Shown: positions 14,772 through 23,292, counted from the stretch's first letter. The stretch is DNA of 32,306 nt from an uncultured Lachnospiraceae bacterium (GCA_910580005.1 CAJTXH010000015.1:1-32306), one strand, 5' to 3'. Notes: generated from the letters alone by a model not told the origin. Numbers and translations: made by a program.

Positions 14772-14800
14772 ATTATACAGCTTTTTGAATATTATGTAAA
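14772..14800 (-). promoter_or_regulatory. Candidate promoter upstream of pyk
   Basis: Minus strand: TTTACA (14795-14800), a 17-nt spacer and a perfect TATAAT (14772-14777), just past the ylxM stop. It would give a leader of about 260 nt before pyk. A second weaker set (ATGACA...TATTAT) lies near 14718-14747, nearer the gene. Confidence 0.6.
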
Positions 14801-14859
14801 GAACTGTAAACATAAGTCCCTGCGTCCGTCTGCCATTAAAAGACAATAGGATTCTGCTT

Positions 14860-15228
14860 TCACCCCTCAAGCATTTCCTCCAGCAGCTGGAACACTTCAT
14901 TCCATTCCAGGCTGCTGTCTGGAGCTTCCATGCCTGCAAGCTTGTCACGCAGCTTTTCCACCATTTTTTTCTGTTCCCTGAACTTTGCCACAAGCCCAAG
15001 TTTCTCCTCATACATTTCAAGTTGTTTTGTTGCACGTTTTACTGTGTCATAAGCCCCCTGCCTTGTTATGCCTTCATCCTGTGCAATTTCACTGAAATTA
15101 TAATCTTCAAGCACACTTGCTTCAAACATGCGTTGCTGGTTTTCTTTAAGAAGTGCCCCATAAAAGTCATATAACAGGGACAATTCCAGCCGTTCTTCTA
15201 TTGTATGCTCTTTTTTTAAACTAGACAT
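14860..15228 (-). CDS. ylxM: YlxM-like putative helix-turn-helix protein
   Basis: A 122-aa protein of the YlxM/p13 family. Members resemble sigma-70 region 4 and are normally encoded beside ffh, the signal-recognition-particle GTPase. The family pattern is clear: EERLELSLLYDFYGALL, then EDYNFSEIAQDEGITRQGAYDTVKRA, then a coiled-coil tail. It overlaps the end of the chemoreceptor gene by 8 nt and should be translated with it. Downstream comes a non-coding stretch and pyk, so ffh is not adjacent. Confidence 0.85.
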   Translation of the reverse strand: MSSLKKEHTIEERLELSLLYDFYGALLKENQQRMFEASVLEDYNFSEIAQDEGITRQGAYDTVKRATKQLEMYEEKLGLVAKFREQKKMVEKLRDKLAGMEAPDSSLEWNEVFQLLEEMLEG

Positions 15229-16948
15229 TTACAAATTTGCCCGCCTCTTTCTTTAATTGTTTTGCAATTTTATGGTTACTGTCTGTTTTTTTTGAAATCT
15301 GTTCCAGTTCTTTTACAAGGTCGTTAGTATTTGCAGCAGATGTCATTACAGCATTGGCACTCTCATCCACTGCTGCTGCAATGCCTCCCATTGCTTCTAT
15401 TATTTCGCCTGCCAGTTTATCAATATCCGCAGACATATCACTAAAATGTGTAACTGTTTCATTTACATGTTCTGAATCTTCTTTATATTGTATGCCCCCT
15501 GCTAAAAAGTTTTCATACGCAGGAAGCACAGACTCCTGCAAGTATTTAATCACCCCATCTGAATTTTTTACAAGCTCATTTACTGCTGCAATAACCATAT
15601 TATTAATATTTTGTATATTTCCTGCTGTCTTGCGGCTGGAATCTGCAAGTTCCCTTATTTCATCAGCCACAACTGCAAAACCCTTGCCAGCTTCGCCAGC
15701 CCTTGCCGCCTCTATTGAAGCATTTAATGCAAGCAGGTTTGTCTGTGCAGAAATACTTAATATTTCTTCTGTCAAATCACCAACACGCTCAACGCTTTTT
15801 GAATTTTCAACTGCCTGGCGTAGTGAAGATAAAATGCCATCAATCACACTTCTTGCATCATTTTTATTTGTTTCTGCCTCTTCTTCTATGTTTGCAGCAC
15901 GTTTTTTCATTTCATCTGCATAAGCTGACAAAGCTTTTGACGCCTCCGCAAGCCCTCTGACATTATCACCTACTGTTCCTGCATTAAGGTTTACATTTGA
16001 AGATGTAGCAGCCACTTCTTCCATTGAAGAAGATAGTTCCTCCATAGCTGCGGAAATATCATAGGCATTTGAATTTACAGAATTAACGCTTTCTTTTACT
16101 TCTTCTACCATTTTTTCAAGGGCATTTGAACTATTAGTAATTTTACGCATAATCAACTGGAGGGTCTGGATAAATGTATTAATTCCGCCTCCCATCCTGG
16201 CAATTTCATCCTTTCCTTTTACACTTATGCGCTTTGTAAGGTCGCCTTTCCCCGCCTCAATTCCATCAATAATACCAGCAAGTTCCTTACTGCTATTAAC
16301 CACCGGCTTTGTAATACCAAGAACACATATAAGCACACTAAGCACTGCCACAACTGCTGCTGCTGCAATTAAAATATAATTTAATCTCCTGGCATTCTTA
16401 TATGTATTTTCGCTGTCAGCAACTGCCATATCCATATAATCCTGGTTTAAGCTGCGCATATCAGAAATTTTTACAAAAACATCAGTACCTGTAGTTGCAA
16501 GGTCTCCATTTGCAAGTTCAAGTGCCTGTTCTGTATTATTATTTGCACTTTGTTTTATTGTTTCTTCAAATATTCCAAGATATACCGAATAAAGCTCTTT
16601 GAAATTATTATAAGCTTCTTTCTCATTATCAAATTCTAAATATTTTTCATATTCTGAACATAAGCTGTTTATTTCTGCACATATATTTTTTATATCTTCT
16701 TCGTGCTTGCGCATATTTTCCTCACCACTTGCTAAATTATGTGCATATGCCGCCCTTTGAAGAGCCTCAAATGCTGTTGAAATATCACCAAGCAGGGACA
16801 TGCTTTTTGCATAATTCCCAGAAACCTCCCTGTTCGCCAGCATTATCCTGTCCATGCCTGTTGTACTGTAATAACTTGTGCCAGCCAGTAAAAGTGCCAG
16901 GAGCATTACTGGCAGCATAACCTTAAGCCCGATACTTATATTTTTCAT
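15221..16948 (-). CDS. Methyl-accepting chemotaxis protein
   Basis: A transmembrane receptor that signals through CheW/CheA. TM1 (about residues 10-28) and TM2 (about 190-212) bracket a mostly helical extracellular sensor of the four-helix-bundle type. HAMP follows (about 213-265, TKPVVNSSKELAG). Then comes a long cytoplasmic coiled coil with the conserved tip NLLALNASIEAARAGEAGKG and VVADEIRELADSS. The protein is 575 aa, and AAAGGAGG precedes the ATG. It has no C-terminal CheR-binding pentapeptide, ending instead in GKFVNV. No other chemotaxis genes lie in the window. The ligand is unknown. Confidence 0.94.
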   Translation of the reverse strand: MKNISIGLKVMLPVMLLALLLAGTSYYSTTGMDRIMLANREVSGNYAKSMSLLGDISTAFEALQRAAYAHNLASGEENMRKHEEDIKNICAEINSLCSEYEKYLEFDNEKEAYNNFKELYSVYLGIFEETIKQSANNNTEQALELANGDLATTGTDVFVKISDMRSLNQDYMDMAVADSENTYKNARRLNYILIAAAAVVAVLSVLICVLGITKPVVNSSKELAGIIDGIEAGKGDLTKRISVKGKDEIARMGGGINTFIQTLQLIMRKITNSSNALEKMVEEVKESVNSVNSNAYDISAAMEELSSSMEEVAATSSNVNLNAGTVGDNVRGLAEASKALSAYADEMKKRAANIEEEAETNKNDARSVIDGILSSLRQAVENSKSVERVGDLTEEILSISAQTNLLALNASIEAARAGEAGKGFAVVADEIRELADSSRKTAGNIQNINNMVIAAVNELVKNSDGVIKYLQESVLPAYENFLAGGIQYKEDSEHVNETVTHFSDMSADIDKLAGEIIEAMGGIAAAVDESANAVMTSAANTNDLVKELEQISKKTDSNHKIAKQLKKEAGKFVNV

Positions 16949-16987
16949 AATCTGCCTCCTTTAAAATATTTACATACTTCCTAAATT

Positions 16988-17025
16988 GTCCCAGACATAG
17001 TTTAGTAAAAACCTCTGCCTGGGAC
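16988..17025. terminator. GTCCCAG/CTGGGAC inverted repeat after oadA
   Basis: A 7-bp perfect stem with a 24-nt loop lies between the oadA-like stop and the chemoreceptor start. There is no U-run on the minus strand, so a terminator function is uncertain. Confidence 0.35.
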
Positions 17026-17067
17026 TATTAATTACTGTATCTGATTTTAGATTATACCAAATATTTG

Positions 17068-18480
17068 TTATACAGGGTATGCTACATTTTCTTTATCTGC
17101 TGCTGCCGGGTCAGCCTTTGTCTGCTGTGCTTCCCTATATTTAAAGAATTCCATTGCAACCTGTGGGAACAGTGCATATGAAAGCACATCTTCATCCTGC
17201 TGCTTGTACTGTTTCATCTCTTTTTCAAGCTCTGCAAGCTGCGGCTTGATTAAATCAGCCGGGCGGCATGTAATCGGTTTTACATCACCAACACATTTCT
17301 TCTGTACTTCAGGGTCAAATGGTTTTACTGTCTGTCCGAACTCACCTGCAAGCAGTTTTTTAGACTCTTTTGTAACCATCTTATATCTTTCACCTGAAAC
17401 TACATTTAATACAGCCTGTGTTCCTACAATCTGTGATGAAGGGGTAACAAGAGGAGGCTCACCGAAGTCCTTACGTACCCTTGGCACTTCTTCAAGCACC
17501 TTCTCATACTTGTCTTCCTGTCCCATCTCTTTAAGCTGTGAAACAAGGTTGCTAAGCATTCCGCCAGGAACCTGGTAACGGAGTGTCTGGATATTTACAC
17601 CAAGCACTTTTGTATTCATAAGCCCTGATTTAAGCGCCTCCTCACGGAGAGGACGGAAGTAATCTGCTATCTGGGCAAGCTTGTTCTGGTCAAGCCCTGT
17701 ATCATAAGGTGTGCCCTTAAATGCTTCTACCATAACTTCTGTAGCTGGCTGGCTTGTTCCCATTGAGAATGGTGACATAGCTGTATCAATAATATCACAT
17801 CCTGCTTCGGCAGCTTTTAAATATGTCATTGCTGCTACACCAGAAGTATAATGCGTATGAAGGTCAATAGGGATATCTACTGACTCTTTAAGTGCAGTAA
17901 CGAGTTCTGTAGCCTTTACAGGTACAAGAAGTCCTGCCATATCCTTGATACAGAGTGACTTTGCACCCATATCTTCAATCCTTTTTGCCATATCTTTCCA
18001 GTAATCAAGGGTATATGCATCACCCAGTGTATATGAAAGGGCTATCTGTGCATGGCCGTTTTCCTTATTAGCTGCCTTTACTGCTGTTTCAAGGTTCCTA
18101 AGGTCGTTAAGGCAGTCAAATATACGGATTATATCAATACCATTTGCGATTGACTTCTGTACAAAATACTCAACTACATCATCTGCATAATGGTTATATC
18201 CTAAGATATTCTGTCCGCGGAATAACATCTGGAGCTTTGTATTCTTAAAACCAGCCCTTAATTTCCTAAGTCTCTCCCAAGGGTCTTCTTTTAAGAACCT
18301 TAATGAAGCGTCAAATGTTGCACCGCCCCAGCACTCAACTGAATGGTAGCCGACCTGGTCCATCTTGTCTATTATTGGAAGCATCTGCTCTGTTGTCATC
18401 CTTGTGGCAATCAGTGACTGATGCGCATCACGGAGAATAGTCTCCGTAATTTTTAAAGGTTTTTTTTCTGTTTTTGCCAT
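17068..18480 (-). CDS. oadA: Pyruvate/oxaloacetate carboxyltransferase (OadA / transcarboxylase 5S-like)
   Basis: Moves a carboxyl group between oxaloacetate/pyruvate and biotin. It has an HMGL-like TIM barrel with the family start ETILRDAHQSLIATRM and the motifs FDCLNDLRN, CIKDMAGLL (Lys for the metal-bridging carbamate) and DLHTHYTSG (metal histidines). A PYC_OADA C-terminal domain follows (PGGMLSNL, GEPPLVTPSSQIVG). At 470 aa it lacks the C-terminal biotin domain of classical OadA (about 595 aa). Biotin is carried by the separate protein encoded two genes upstream. TAGGAGG precedes the ATG. It is the last gene of the five-gene decarboxylase operon. Confidence 0.93.
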   Translation of the reverse strand: MAKTEKKPLKITETILRDAHQSLIATRMTTEQMLPIIDKMDQVGYHSVECWGGATFDASLRFLKEDPWERLRKLRAGFKNTKLQMLFRGQNILGYNHYADDVVEYFVQKSIANGIDIIRIFDCLNDLRNLETAVKAANKENGHAQIALSYTLGDAYTLDYWKDMAKRIEDMGAKSLCIKDMAGLLVPVKATELVTALKESVDIPIDLHTHYTSGVAAMTYLKAAEAGCDIIDTAMSPFSMGTSQPATEVMVEAFKGTPYDTGLDQNKLAQIADYFRPLREEALKSGLMNTKVLGVNIQTLRYQVPGGMLSNLVSQLKEMGQEDKYEKVLEEVPRVRKDFGEPPLVTPSSQIVGTQAVLNVVSGERYKMVTKESKKLLAGEFGQTVKPFDPEVQKKCVGDVKPITCRPADLIKPQLAELEKEMKQYKQQDEDVLSYALFPQVAMEFFKYREAQQTKADPAAADKENVAYPV

Positions 18481-18496
18481 GATTTATCCTCCTAAA

Positions 18497-19645
18497 TTAG
18501 ATGCCAAATATTGCCATAAATACACCAGCTGCAACTGCTGTACCAATAACACCTGCAACGTTTGGTCCCATCGCATGCATAAGCAGGAAGTTTGTAGGGT
18601 CTGCCTCTGAACCAACTTTCTGTGATACCCTCGCTGCCATAGGAACTGCTGATACACCTGCTGAACCAATAAGCGGGTTAATCTTACCATGTGTAACCTT
18701 GCACATAAGCTTGCCAAAAAGCACACCTGCTGCTGTACCAACACAGAAAGCAACAAGACCAAGCACAACTATTTTAAGTGTTGAAGCCCTTAAGAATGCT
18801 TCTGCACTTGTTGATGCACCTACAGAAGTACCAAGCAGGATAACTACAATATACATAAGCGCATTGGAAGCTGTTTCTGTAAGCTGTTTTACAACACCTG
18901 ACTCCCTGAAAAGGTTACCAAGCATAAGCATACCTACAAGTGGCGCTGTTGTTGGCAGGATAAGGCAGACAACAATAGTAACTATAACAGGGAAAAGTAT
19001 CTTCTCCAGTTTAGATACTGGACGTAACTGTTCCATTTTAATCTTACGCTCTTCCTCTGTTGTGAAAAGCTTCATAATAGGCGGCTGGATAATAGGCACA
19101 AGTGACATATATGAATATGCCGCCACTGCTATAGGCCCCATATATTCAGTCTGTTTAAGCTTGCCGCAAAGGAAAATTGAAGTAGGCCCGTCAGCGCCGC
19201 CGATAATTGATATTGCTGCTGCCGCCTTGTCGTTAAATCCTAAAAGTATAGCGATAAGGTATGCTGAGAAAATACCAAACTGTGCTGCTGCCCCGAGAAG
19301 GAAGCTTGCCGGATTGGCAATAAGCGGGCCAAAATCGGTCATTGCACCTACACCAAGGAATATAAGTGAAGGCAGAATGCTCCATTCATCAAGTATATAG
19401 AAATAGTGTAATAAACCGCCGACGCCATTTGAAGTGTCCTCAGGGCTTGCCATAATATCCGGGTAAATATTTACCAATATCATGCCAAATGCAATAGGGA
19501 CTAACAATAATGGCTCGTATTCTTTTTTAATCGCCAGATAGAGAAATATACAGCCAACCAGTATCATCAGGTAGTTTCCCAATGACAGGCTTGTAAAAGC
19601 GGTCTGGCCTGCAAGGTTCTCTATCGTTGTAATAACGTAATCCAA
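18497..19645 (-). CDS. oadB: Sodium-translocating decarboxylase beta subunit (OadB/MmdB/GcdB)
   Basis: The membrane subunit that decarboxylates carboxybiotin and pumps Na+ out of the cell. The 382-aa protein has many hydrophobic segments and the family landmarks GVGAMTDFGPLIANP, IGGADGPTSIFL (ion-site Asp) and GSAGVSAVPMAARV. The start is TTG at 19645, 7 nt after AGGAGGG. There is no ATG in a comparable position. It lies 12 nt after the biotin-carrier gene and 16 nt before the oadA-like gene. This subunit makes the operon a sodium pump rather than a plain transcarboxylase. Confidence 0.95.
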   Translation of the reverse strand: MDYVITTIENLAGQTAFTSLSLGNYLMILVGCIFLYLAIKKEYEPLLLVPIAFGMILVNIYPDIMASPEDTSNGVGGLLHYFYILDEWSILPSLIFLGVGAMTDFGPLIANPASFLLGAAAQFGIFSAYLIAILLGFNDKAAAAISIIGGADGPTSIFLCGKLKQTEYMGPIAVAAYSYMSLVPIIQPPIMKLFTTEEERKIKMEQLRPVSKLEKILFPVIVTIVVCLILPTTAPLVGMLMLGNLFRESGVVKQLTETASNALMYIVVILLGTSVGASTSAEAFLRASTLKIVVLGLVAFCVGTAAGVLFGKLMCKVTHGKINPLIGSAGVSAVPMAARVSQKVGSEADPTNFLLMHAMGPNVAGVIGTAVAAGVFMAIFGI

Positions 19646-19657
19646 AGCCGTTCCCTC

Positions 19658-20029
19658 CTAGTTTAATGATGCAAGTACAGCTCCTGCTTCTACAGAATCC
19701 CCTGCTGCCACATTAATACCTGCAACCGTGCCGTCCTGTGGTGCAACAATTTCATTCTCCATTTTCATGGCTTCTAATACCATAATAACATCACCTTTTT
19801 TAACTGCCTGGCCTGCTGATGCCTTAACAGATAAAATCTTGCCAGGCATAGGTGCATTAATCTTAACTGCCCCTGCTGCGCCAGACGGTGCTGCTGCTTT
19901 TGGCGCTGCTGCCTTAGGTGCTGCCGCTTTTGGTGCTGCCTTAGGCACTGTACCTGTACTTCCCTGTCCGCCTTCTTCTACTGTAACATCATAAACATTA
20001 CCATTAACAGTAATTGTATAATTCTTCAT
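19658..20029 (-). CDS. Biotin carboxyl carrier protein (123 aa)
   Basis: Carries biotin between the carboxyltransferases and the OadB pump. A short N-terminal strand domain (MKNYTITVNGNVYDVTVEEG) leads to an Ala/Pro/Lys-rich flexible linker of repeated AAPKAAAPK units. A biotinyl domain follows with EAMKMENEIVAP; the biotin-accepting lysine is residue 89. Length and lysine position match the 1.3S subunit of propionibacterial transcarboxylase as I remember it. The start is 20029, with GGAGG 8 nt upstream; the frame opens 15 nt earlier, but that ATG precedes the ribosome site. Confidence 0.95.
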   Translation of the reverse strand: MKNYTITVNGNVYDVTVEEGGQGSTGTVPKAAPKAAAPKAAAPKAAAPSGAAGAVKINAPMPGKILSVKASAGQAVKKGDVIMVLEAMKMENEIVAPQDGTVAGINVAAGDSVEAGAVLASLN

Positions 20030-20068
20030 TATTTTTTCCTCCATATACTTTATTAACTTATATGATTT

Positions 20069-20776
20069 TTACTTTCTGATAATTGAACGTATTATAAGAC
20101 CATCTGTACACTCATTTTCACTTGCTGCCGCAATGGCTGCTGTAATAACTGCAACAAGTTCAAGGTCATCAGTTAAATCCTCTTCTTCAACAACAGCAGG
20201 TACTTCAGGCACTGGTTCCACAACTGGCTCTGTTTCTTTTTTCCTGTTCTGTGCATTGCCAATATATTTAAACTGTGCAATAATAACAGCAATAAATATA
20301 AGAACAATAAATACTATGCCCATGCTCATTACTGTATTAAGCCCTGCCTTGCCCATTATCTCGCCTTTAGTCTTGTATTCATCTACATTCCATGAAACTG
20401 TATTGCCATCTTCATCATAAGTCACTGAAAATACAAGCTTTTTGCCTGAATCTGTAAGAACTGTTTCAGTTACTGTTGCAGTATCAGTAGTAATAGTCAG
20501 GCTGCTGTCATCTTTTTTGTCATATTTGCCATATTTGTCCCGGAGCTTCTTAGAATCTTTATACTGGGACAGGGTTTCATCATCAAGCTGTCCTGCATAA
20601 TCTGTTACAGCGCTTTCAAAATCATACTCAAACCAGCTTTTTACAAAGGAGTCAGTATTATCTTCAAGCACCTTCTGGTCAAATTTGTCATTAGTCTTGA
20701 CAAGGCTGAAGCTGCATCCCGCCATCACCAGCATACAGGATATGATACAACAAATTAAAGCTAATCTCTTCTTCAT
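20069..20776 (-). CDS. OadG family protein with N-terminal lipoprotein domain
   Basis: The small gamma-type subunit of the decarboxylase complex, in an enlarged form. A type II signal with lipobox LVMAGC (Cys21) is followed by an extracytoplasmic domain (about residues 25-140) resembling DUF3887-type folds. Then comes one transmembrane helix (GIVFIVLIFIAVIIAQF) and an acidic Pro/Glu/Val linker. The cytoplasmic tail has the OadG/MmdD-like DLELVAVITAAIAAA. Classical OadG is only about 80 aa, so the outer lipid-anchored domain is an addition. It lies 15 nt after the carboxyltransferase gene in the operon. It probably links the soluble subunits to OadB; the role of the outer domain is unknown. 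Confidence 0.85.
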   Translation of the reverse strand: MKKRLALICCIISCMLVMAGCSFSLVKTNDKFDQKVLEDNTDSFVKSWFEYDFESAVTDYAGQLDDETLSQYKDSKKLRDKYGKYDKKDDSSLTITTDTATVTETVLTDSGKKLVFSVTYDEDGNTVSWNVDEYKTKGEIMGKAGLNTVMSMGIVFIVLIFIAVIIAQFKYIGNAQNRKKETEPVVEPVPEVPAVVEEEDLTDDLELVAVITAAIAAASENECTDGLIIRSIIRK

Positions 20777-20790
20777 ATGCCACTCCTTAC

Positions 20791-22224
20791 TTAGATGGTT
20801 CCATGCTTTTTACTAATTGGATACCCGCTTTTTGAAAATAACATTTCAAATGCATATAATAACTGCTTTCTTGCTGAGCCTGGAGCTACTATAGAATCAA
20901 TATATCCCCTTGCTGCAGCAGCTTCTGTACCTGACTGCGCAGCAAATTCAGCAGCTTTCTCTGCTATATCTGCATTTTTGTCATCACCATACATAACCTT
21001 GGCTGCAACCTGTGCATCCATCACACCAATATTAGCGCCCTCAAGTGCAAATACCATGTCTGCGCCTATATGCTTTGAATTCATGCATATATAAGCTGTC
21101 CCATATGCATTGCCTGTAACCATGTTTACCTTTGGCACATCTGCCTCTGTAAACGCTGCTGCAAGCTGTGCTGCTGCAACAGCAATTGTCTTTTCTTCTT
21201 CTACTGTTGTAGCAAACCCTTCAACATTAGTTAAAGTAAGCAATGGGATATTAAATGCGTCACATTTCTTAATAAATGAAACTGCCTTGTTACATCCTGC
21301 TGTAGTAAGCCTTGCATCATATTTTGCCACAACTTTGCCATTCTCATCAAACTGTGCAGTACGGTTTGCAATAACACCTATTGTCATGCCATCAAGGCAT
21401 ATAAAGCCTGTAACCATTTCTTTTGCAAATTCTTTCTTGACTTCCATAAAGAAATTGTTATCACCTATATCCTCAAGTGCGACAGCAGGGTCTGATGTTT
21501 CTGCTGCAAAGTTATCTGTAATCCTGTTTAAGTCATCCATACATTCATCTGAAAATGCTGTATCATTATTATTTCCAGGAAGGATTGACACCAGTTCCCT
21601 TATACCTGATAATACTTCTTCTTCACCTTCAGCAGTAAAATCAACTGTCTGTGCCCCCTGCTGGAAACAGGCAGATGCTGTATCAAGTTTCTCTGTATAG
21701 TTTCCTTCTAATGTGTTTGGTGAATTAACGAAAAGTTTCGCATTATTCTTTTCCATAAAAGTAAAATCACTCATTGCTGCCATTATGGCAACACCACCGC
21801 CACAGTTCCCAAAAACAGCGCTAATCTGCGGAACTATGCCTGATGCTTTGGCCTTAACTTTGTATATCTGCCCAAAGCCTGCAAGCGCATCCGTAGACTC
21901 CTGGAGACGTATGCCAGCACAGTCTATAAGCCCGATAACAGGCACGCCTGTCTTAATTGCAAGTTCATAGACATGTGTTATTTTCTTTGCATGCATCTCG
22001 CCTATTGTACCATTAAGTACAGATGCATCCTGGCTGTATATATAGACAGGATTATTCTGGATAAGCCCGTACCCGGTTATTACACCATCTGATGGCACCT
22101 GCTTTTCCTGCATGTTAAAATCGGTGTTCCTCTTTGTAACACCTGCACCAATTTCAACAAAACTGTTCTCGTCAACTAAAGCCGTAATACGGTCTTTCGC
22201 TGACAAAGCATTCTTGTTACTCAT
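20791..22224 (-). CDS. Acyl-CoA carboxyltransferase (methylmalonyl-CoA decarboxylase alpha / 12S-like)
   Basis: Transfers CO2 between an acyl-CoA (methylmalonyl-CoA or similar) and biotin. The protein has two crotonase-like carboxyltransferase halves. The N half shows KDRITALVDENSFVEIG, GLIDCAGIRLQES and GNCGGGVAIMAA. The C half shows FICLDGMTIGVIANRT, GFATTVEEEKT and GNAYGTAYICM. At 477 aa it is slightly shorter than MmdA (about 510). GGAGG lies just before the ATG. It is the first gene of the operon, behind the promoter at 22304-22332. The natural acyl-CoA cannot be decided from sequence; methylmalonyl-, malonyl- and glutaconyl-CoA relatives are all possible. Confidence 0.88.
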   Translation of the reverse strand: MSNKNALSAKDRITALVDENSFVEIGAGVTKRNTDFNMQEKQVPSDGVITGYGLIQNNPVYIYSQDASVLNGTIGEMHAKKITHVYELAIKTGVPVIGLIDCAGIRLQESTDALAGFGQIYKVKAKASGIVPQISAVFGNCGGGVAIMAAMSDFTFMEKNNAKLFVNSPNTLEGNYTEKLDTASACFQQGAQTVDFTAEGEEEVLSGIRELVSILPGNNNDTAFSDECMDDLNRITDNFAAETSDPAVALEDIGDNNFFMEVKKEFAKEMVTGFICLDGMTIGVIANRTAQFDENGKVVAKYDARLTTAGCNKAVSFIKKCDAFNIPLLTLTNVEGFATTVEEEKTIAVAAAQLAAAFTEADVPKVNMVTGNAYGTAYICMNSKHIGADMVFALEGANIGVMDAQVAAKVMYGDDKNADIAEKAAEFAAQSGTEAAAARGYIDSIVAPGSARKQLLYAFEMLFSKSGYPISKKHGTI

Positions 22225-22255
22225 GTTCAGCCCTCCAATATAGTAAAATTAAAAA

Positions 22256-22275
22256 CCACCTGGCATAAGCCAGTT
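22256..22275 (-). promoter_or_regulatory. Small hairpin followed by T-run in the operon leader
   Basis: In the leader of the carboxyltransferase operon the minus strand reads CTGGC-TTAT-GCCAG, then GTGG and TTTTTAATTTT. It looks like a weak terminator placed about 30 nt before the start codon. With only a 5-bp stem it may be chance. Confidence 0.3.
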
Positions 22276-22303
22276 TGTAAAAACAAAATATATACCAAGT
22301 TTA

Positions 22304-22332
22304 ATTTTATTACTTTTACCATAAAATAGCAA
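22304..22332 (-). promoter_or_regulatory. Promoter of the sodium decarboxylase operon
   Basis: Minus strand: TTGCTA (22327-22332), a 17-nt spacer and TAAAAT (22304-22309), giving a leader of about 70 nt. Confidence 0.55.
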
Positions 22333-22466
22333 CCTTTTTATTTATTTTGTCTATAAATTTTTGAACAACAGAAGGCGGTGTTTCTAGTGCCGGAATGTAC
22401 ATATTTTATATAAAACCGTACAAAACATCACTGGGAAAGCCATATATAAATGGAATAAAGAAGAAG
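22333..22466. other. Rest of the divergent intergenic region
   Basis: This AT-rich stretch lies between the decarboxylase operon promoter and the plsC promoter. I see no gene, strong hairpin or repeat in it. Confidence 0.4.
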
Positions 22467-22495
22467 TTGTAAAAATTATTTAATTATGATAAATT
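22467..22495 (+). promoter_or_regulatory. Candidate promoter of the plsC-like gene
   Basis: TTGTAA (22467-22472), a 17-nt spacer and TAAATT (22490-22495). The region is very AT-rich, so other registers are possible. Confidence 0.4.
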
Positions 22496-22551
22496 ATATT
22501 ACATAGTTATTACTAAGGACTAAATAACCAATAAAGGAAAAAGGTAGAACC

Positions 22552-23292
22552 GTGTTAAGATTTATTTATGTAATTTTAGGCAATTTGCACCGTGTCTGGA
22601 TGATTCCCAAGATGGGATACTACTCCAGGCATCCTGAAAAATATTCAGAAAAATTCAGATATGACTATGACAGGCATTGTATTGCTATTATGAAAAAAAG
22701 AGGAAGGATTATTACAAATGCATATGGTATAAACAACCTTCCAGAAGACGGCGGTTATGTGATGTTTGCTAACCACCAGGGCAAATATGATGCCCTTGGC
22801 ATAATGGATTCACACAATAAGCCATGTTCCATAGTAATGGATGCTGACCGTTCATATATGCCGCTTGTAAGGCAGTTTATAGATTTAGTGCAAGGAAAAA
22901 GGATAAAACTGGATGACCTGCGCCAGGCAGCAGGAATAATAAGCGAAGTTTCAGAAGAAGTAAAACAGGGACGGAAGTTTATAATATTCCCATCAGGAGG
23001 ATATGAACACCGCAATGGCAATTATGTAGACCCTTTTAAGCCAGGCTGTTTTAAAGGGGCTATCAGGGCAAAAGCCCCAATAGTGCCCGTTGCAATTGTA
23101 AATTCCTGGAAAGTATTTGACCTGTGGTCGCTGCGCCGTGTAGTTACACAAGTCTTTTACCTTAAACCATTATTATATGATGATTATAAGGATATGAAAT
23201 CCAATGCAATATCTGACCTCGTTTATGACAGGATATGTGCTGCTGTAAAATGCGCTGAACAAGGGGACTTTGCATCTGCGGCCATCCAATAA
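22552..23292 (+). CDS. plsC: 1-acyl-sn-glycerol-3-phosphate acyltransferase (PlsC-like)
   Basis: Likely acylates lysophosphatidic acid to phosphatidic acid at the inner face of the membrane. The HX4D acyltransferase motif is at 75-80 (NHQGKYDA). The FPEG block appears as FPSGG at 146-150, and the fourth block as APIVPVAIVNSW. The N-terminal ~20 residues are hydrophobic and may associate with the membrane. It is 246 aa, as expected for the family. The start is GTG with AAGGT 6 nt upstream. It is a single plus-strand gene, convergent with the carboxypeptidase gene with 32 nt between them. Confidence 0.87.
   Translation: MLRFIYVILGNLHRVWMIPKMGYYSRHPEKYSEKFRYDYDRHCIAIMKKRGRIITNAYGINNLPEDGGYVMFANHQGKYDALGIMDSHNKPCSIVMDADRSYMPLVRQFIDLVQGKRIKLDDLRQAAGIISEVSEEVKQGRKFIIFPSGGYEHRNGNYVDPFKPGCFKGAIRAKAPIVPVAIVNSWKVFDLWSLRRVVTQVFYLKPLLYDDYKDMKSNAISDLVYDRICAAVKCAEQGDFASAAIQ

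Noticed and set aside
14769..15035. An 88-codon minus-strand frame overlapping ylxM
   Set aside because: It is the +1 frame of the ylxM coding region, with no motif of its own.
18501..19400. A 299-codon plus-strand frame
   Set aside because: It is antisense to oadB. Long antisense frames arise here from codon bias, and no promoter or family motif is present.
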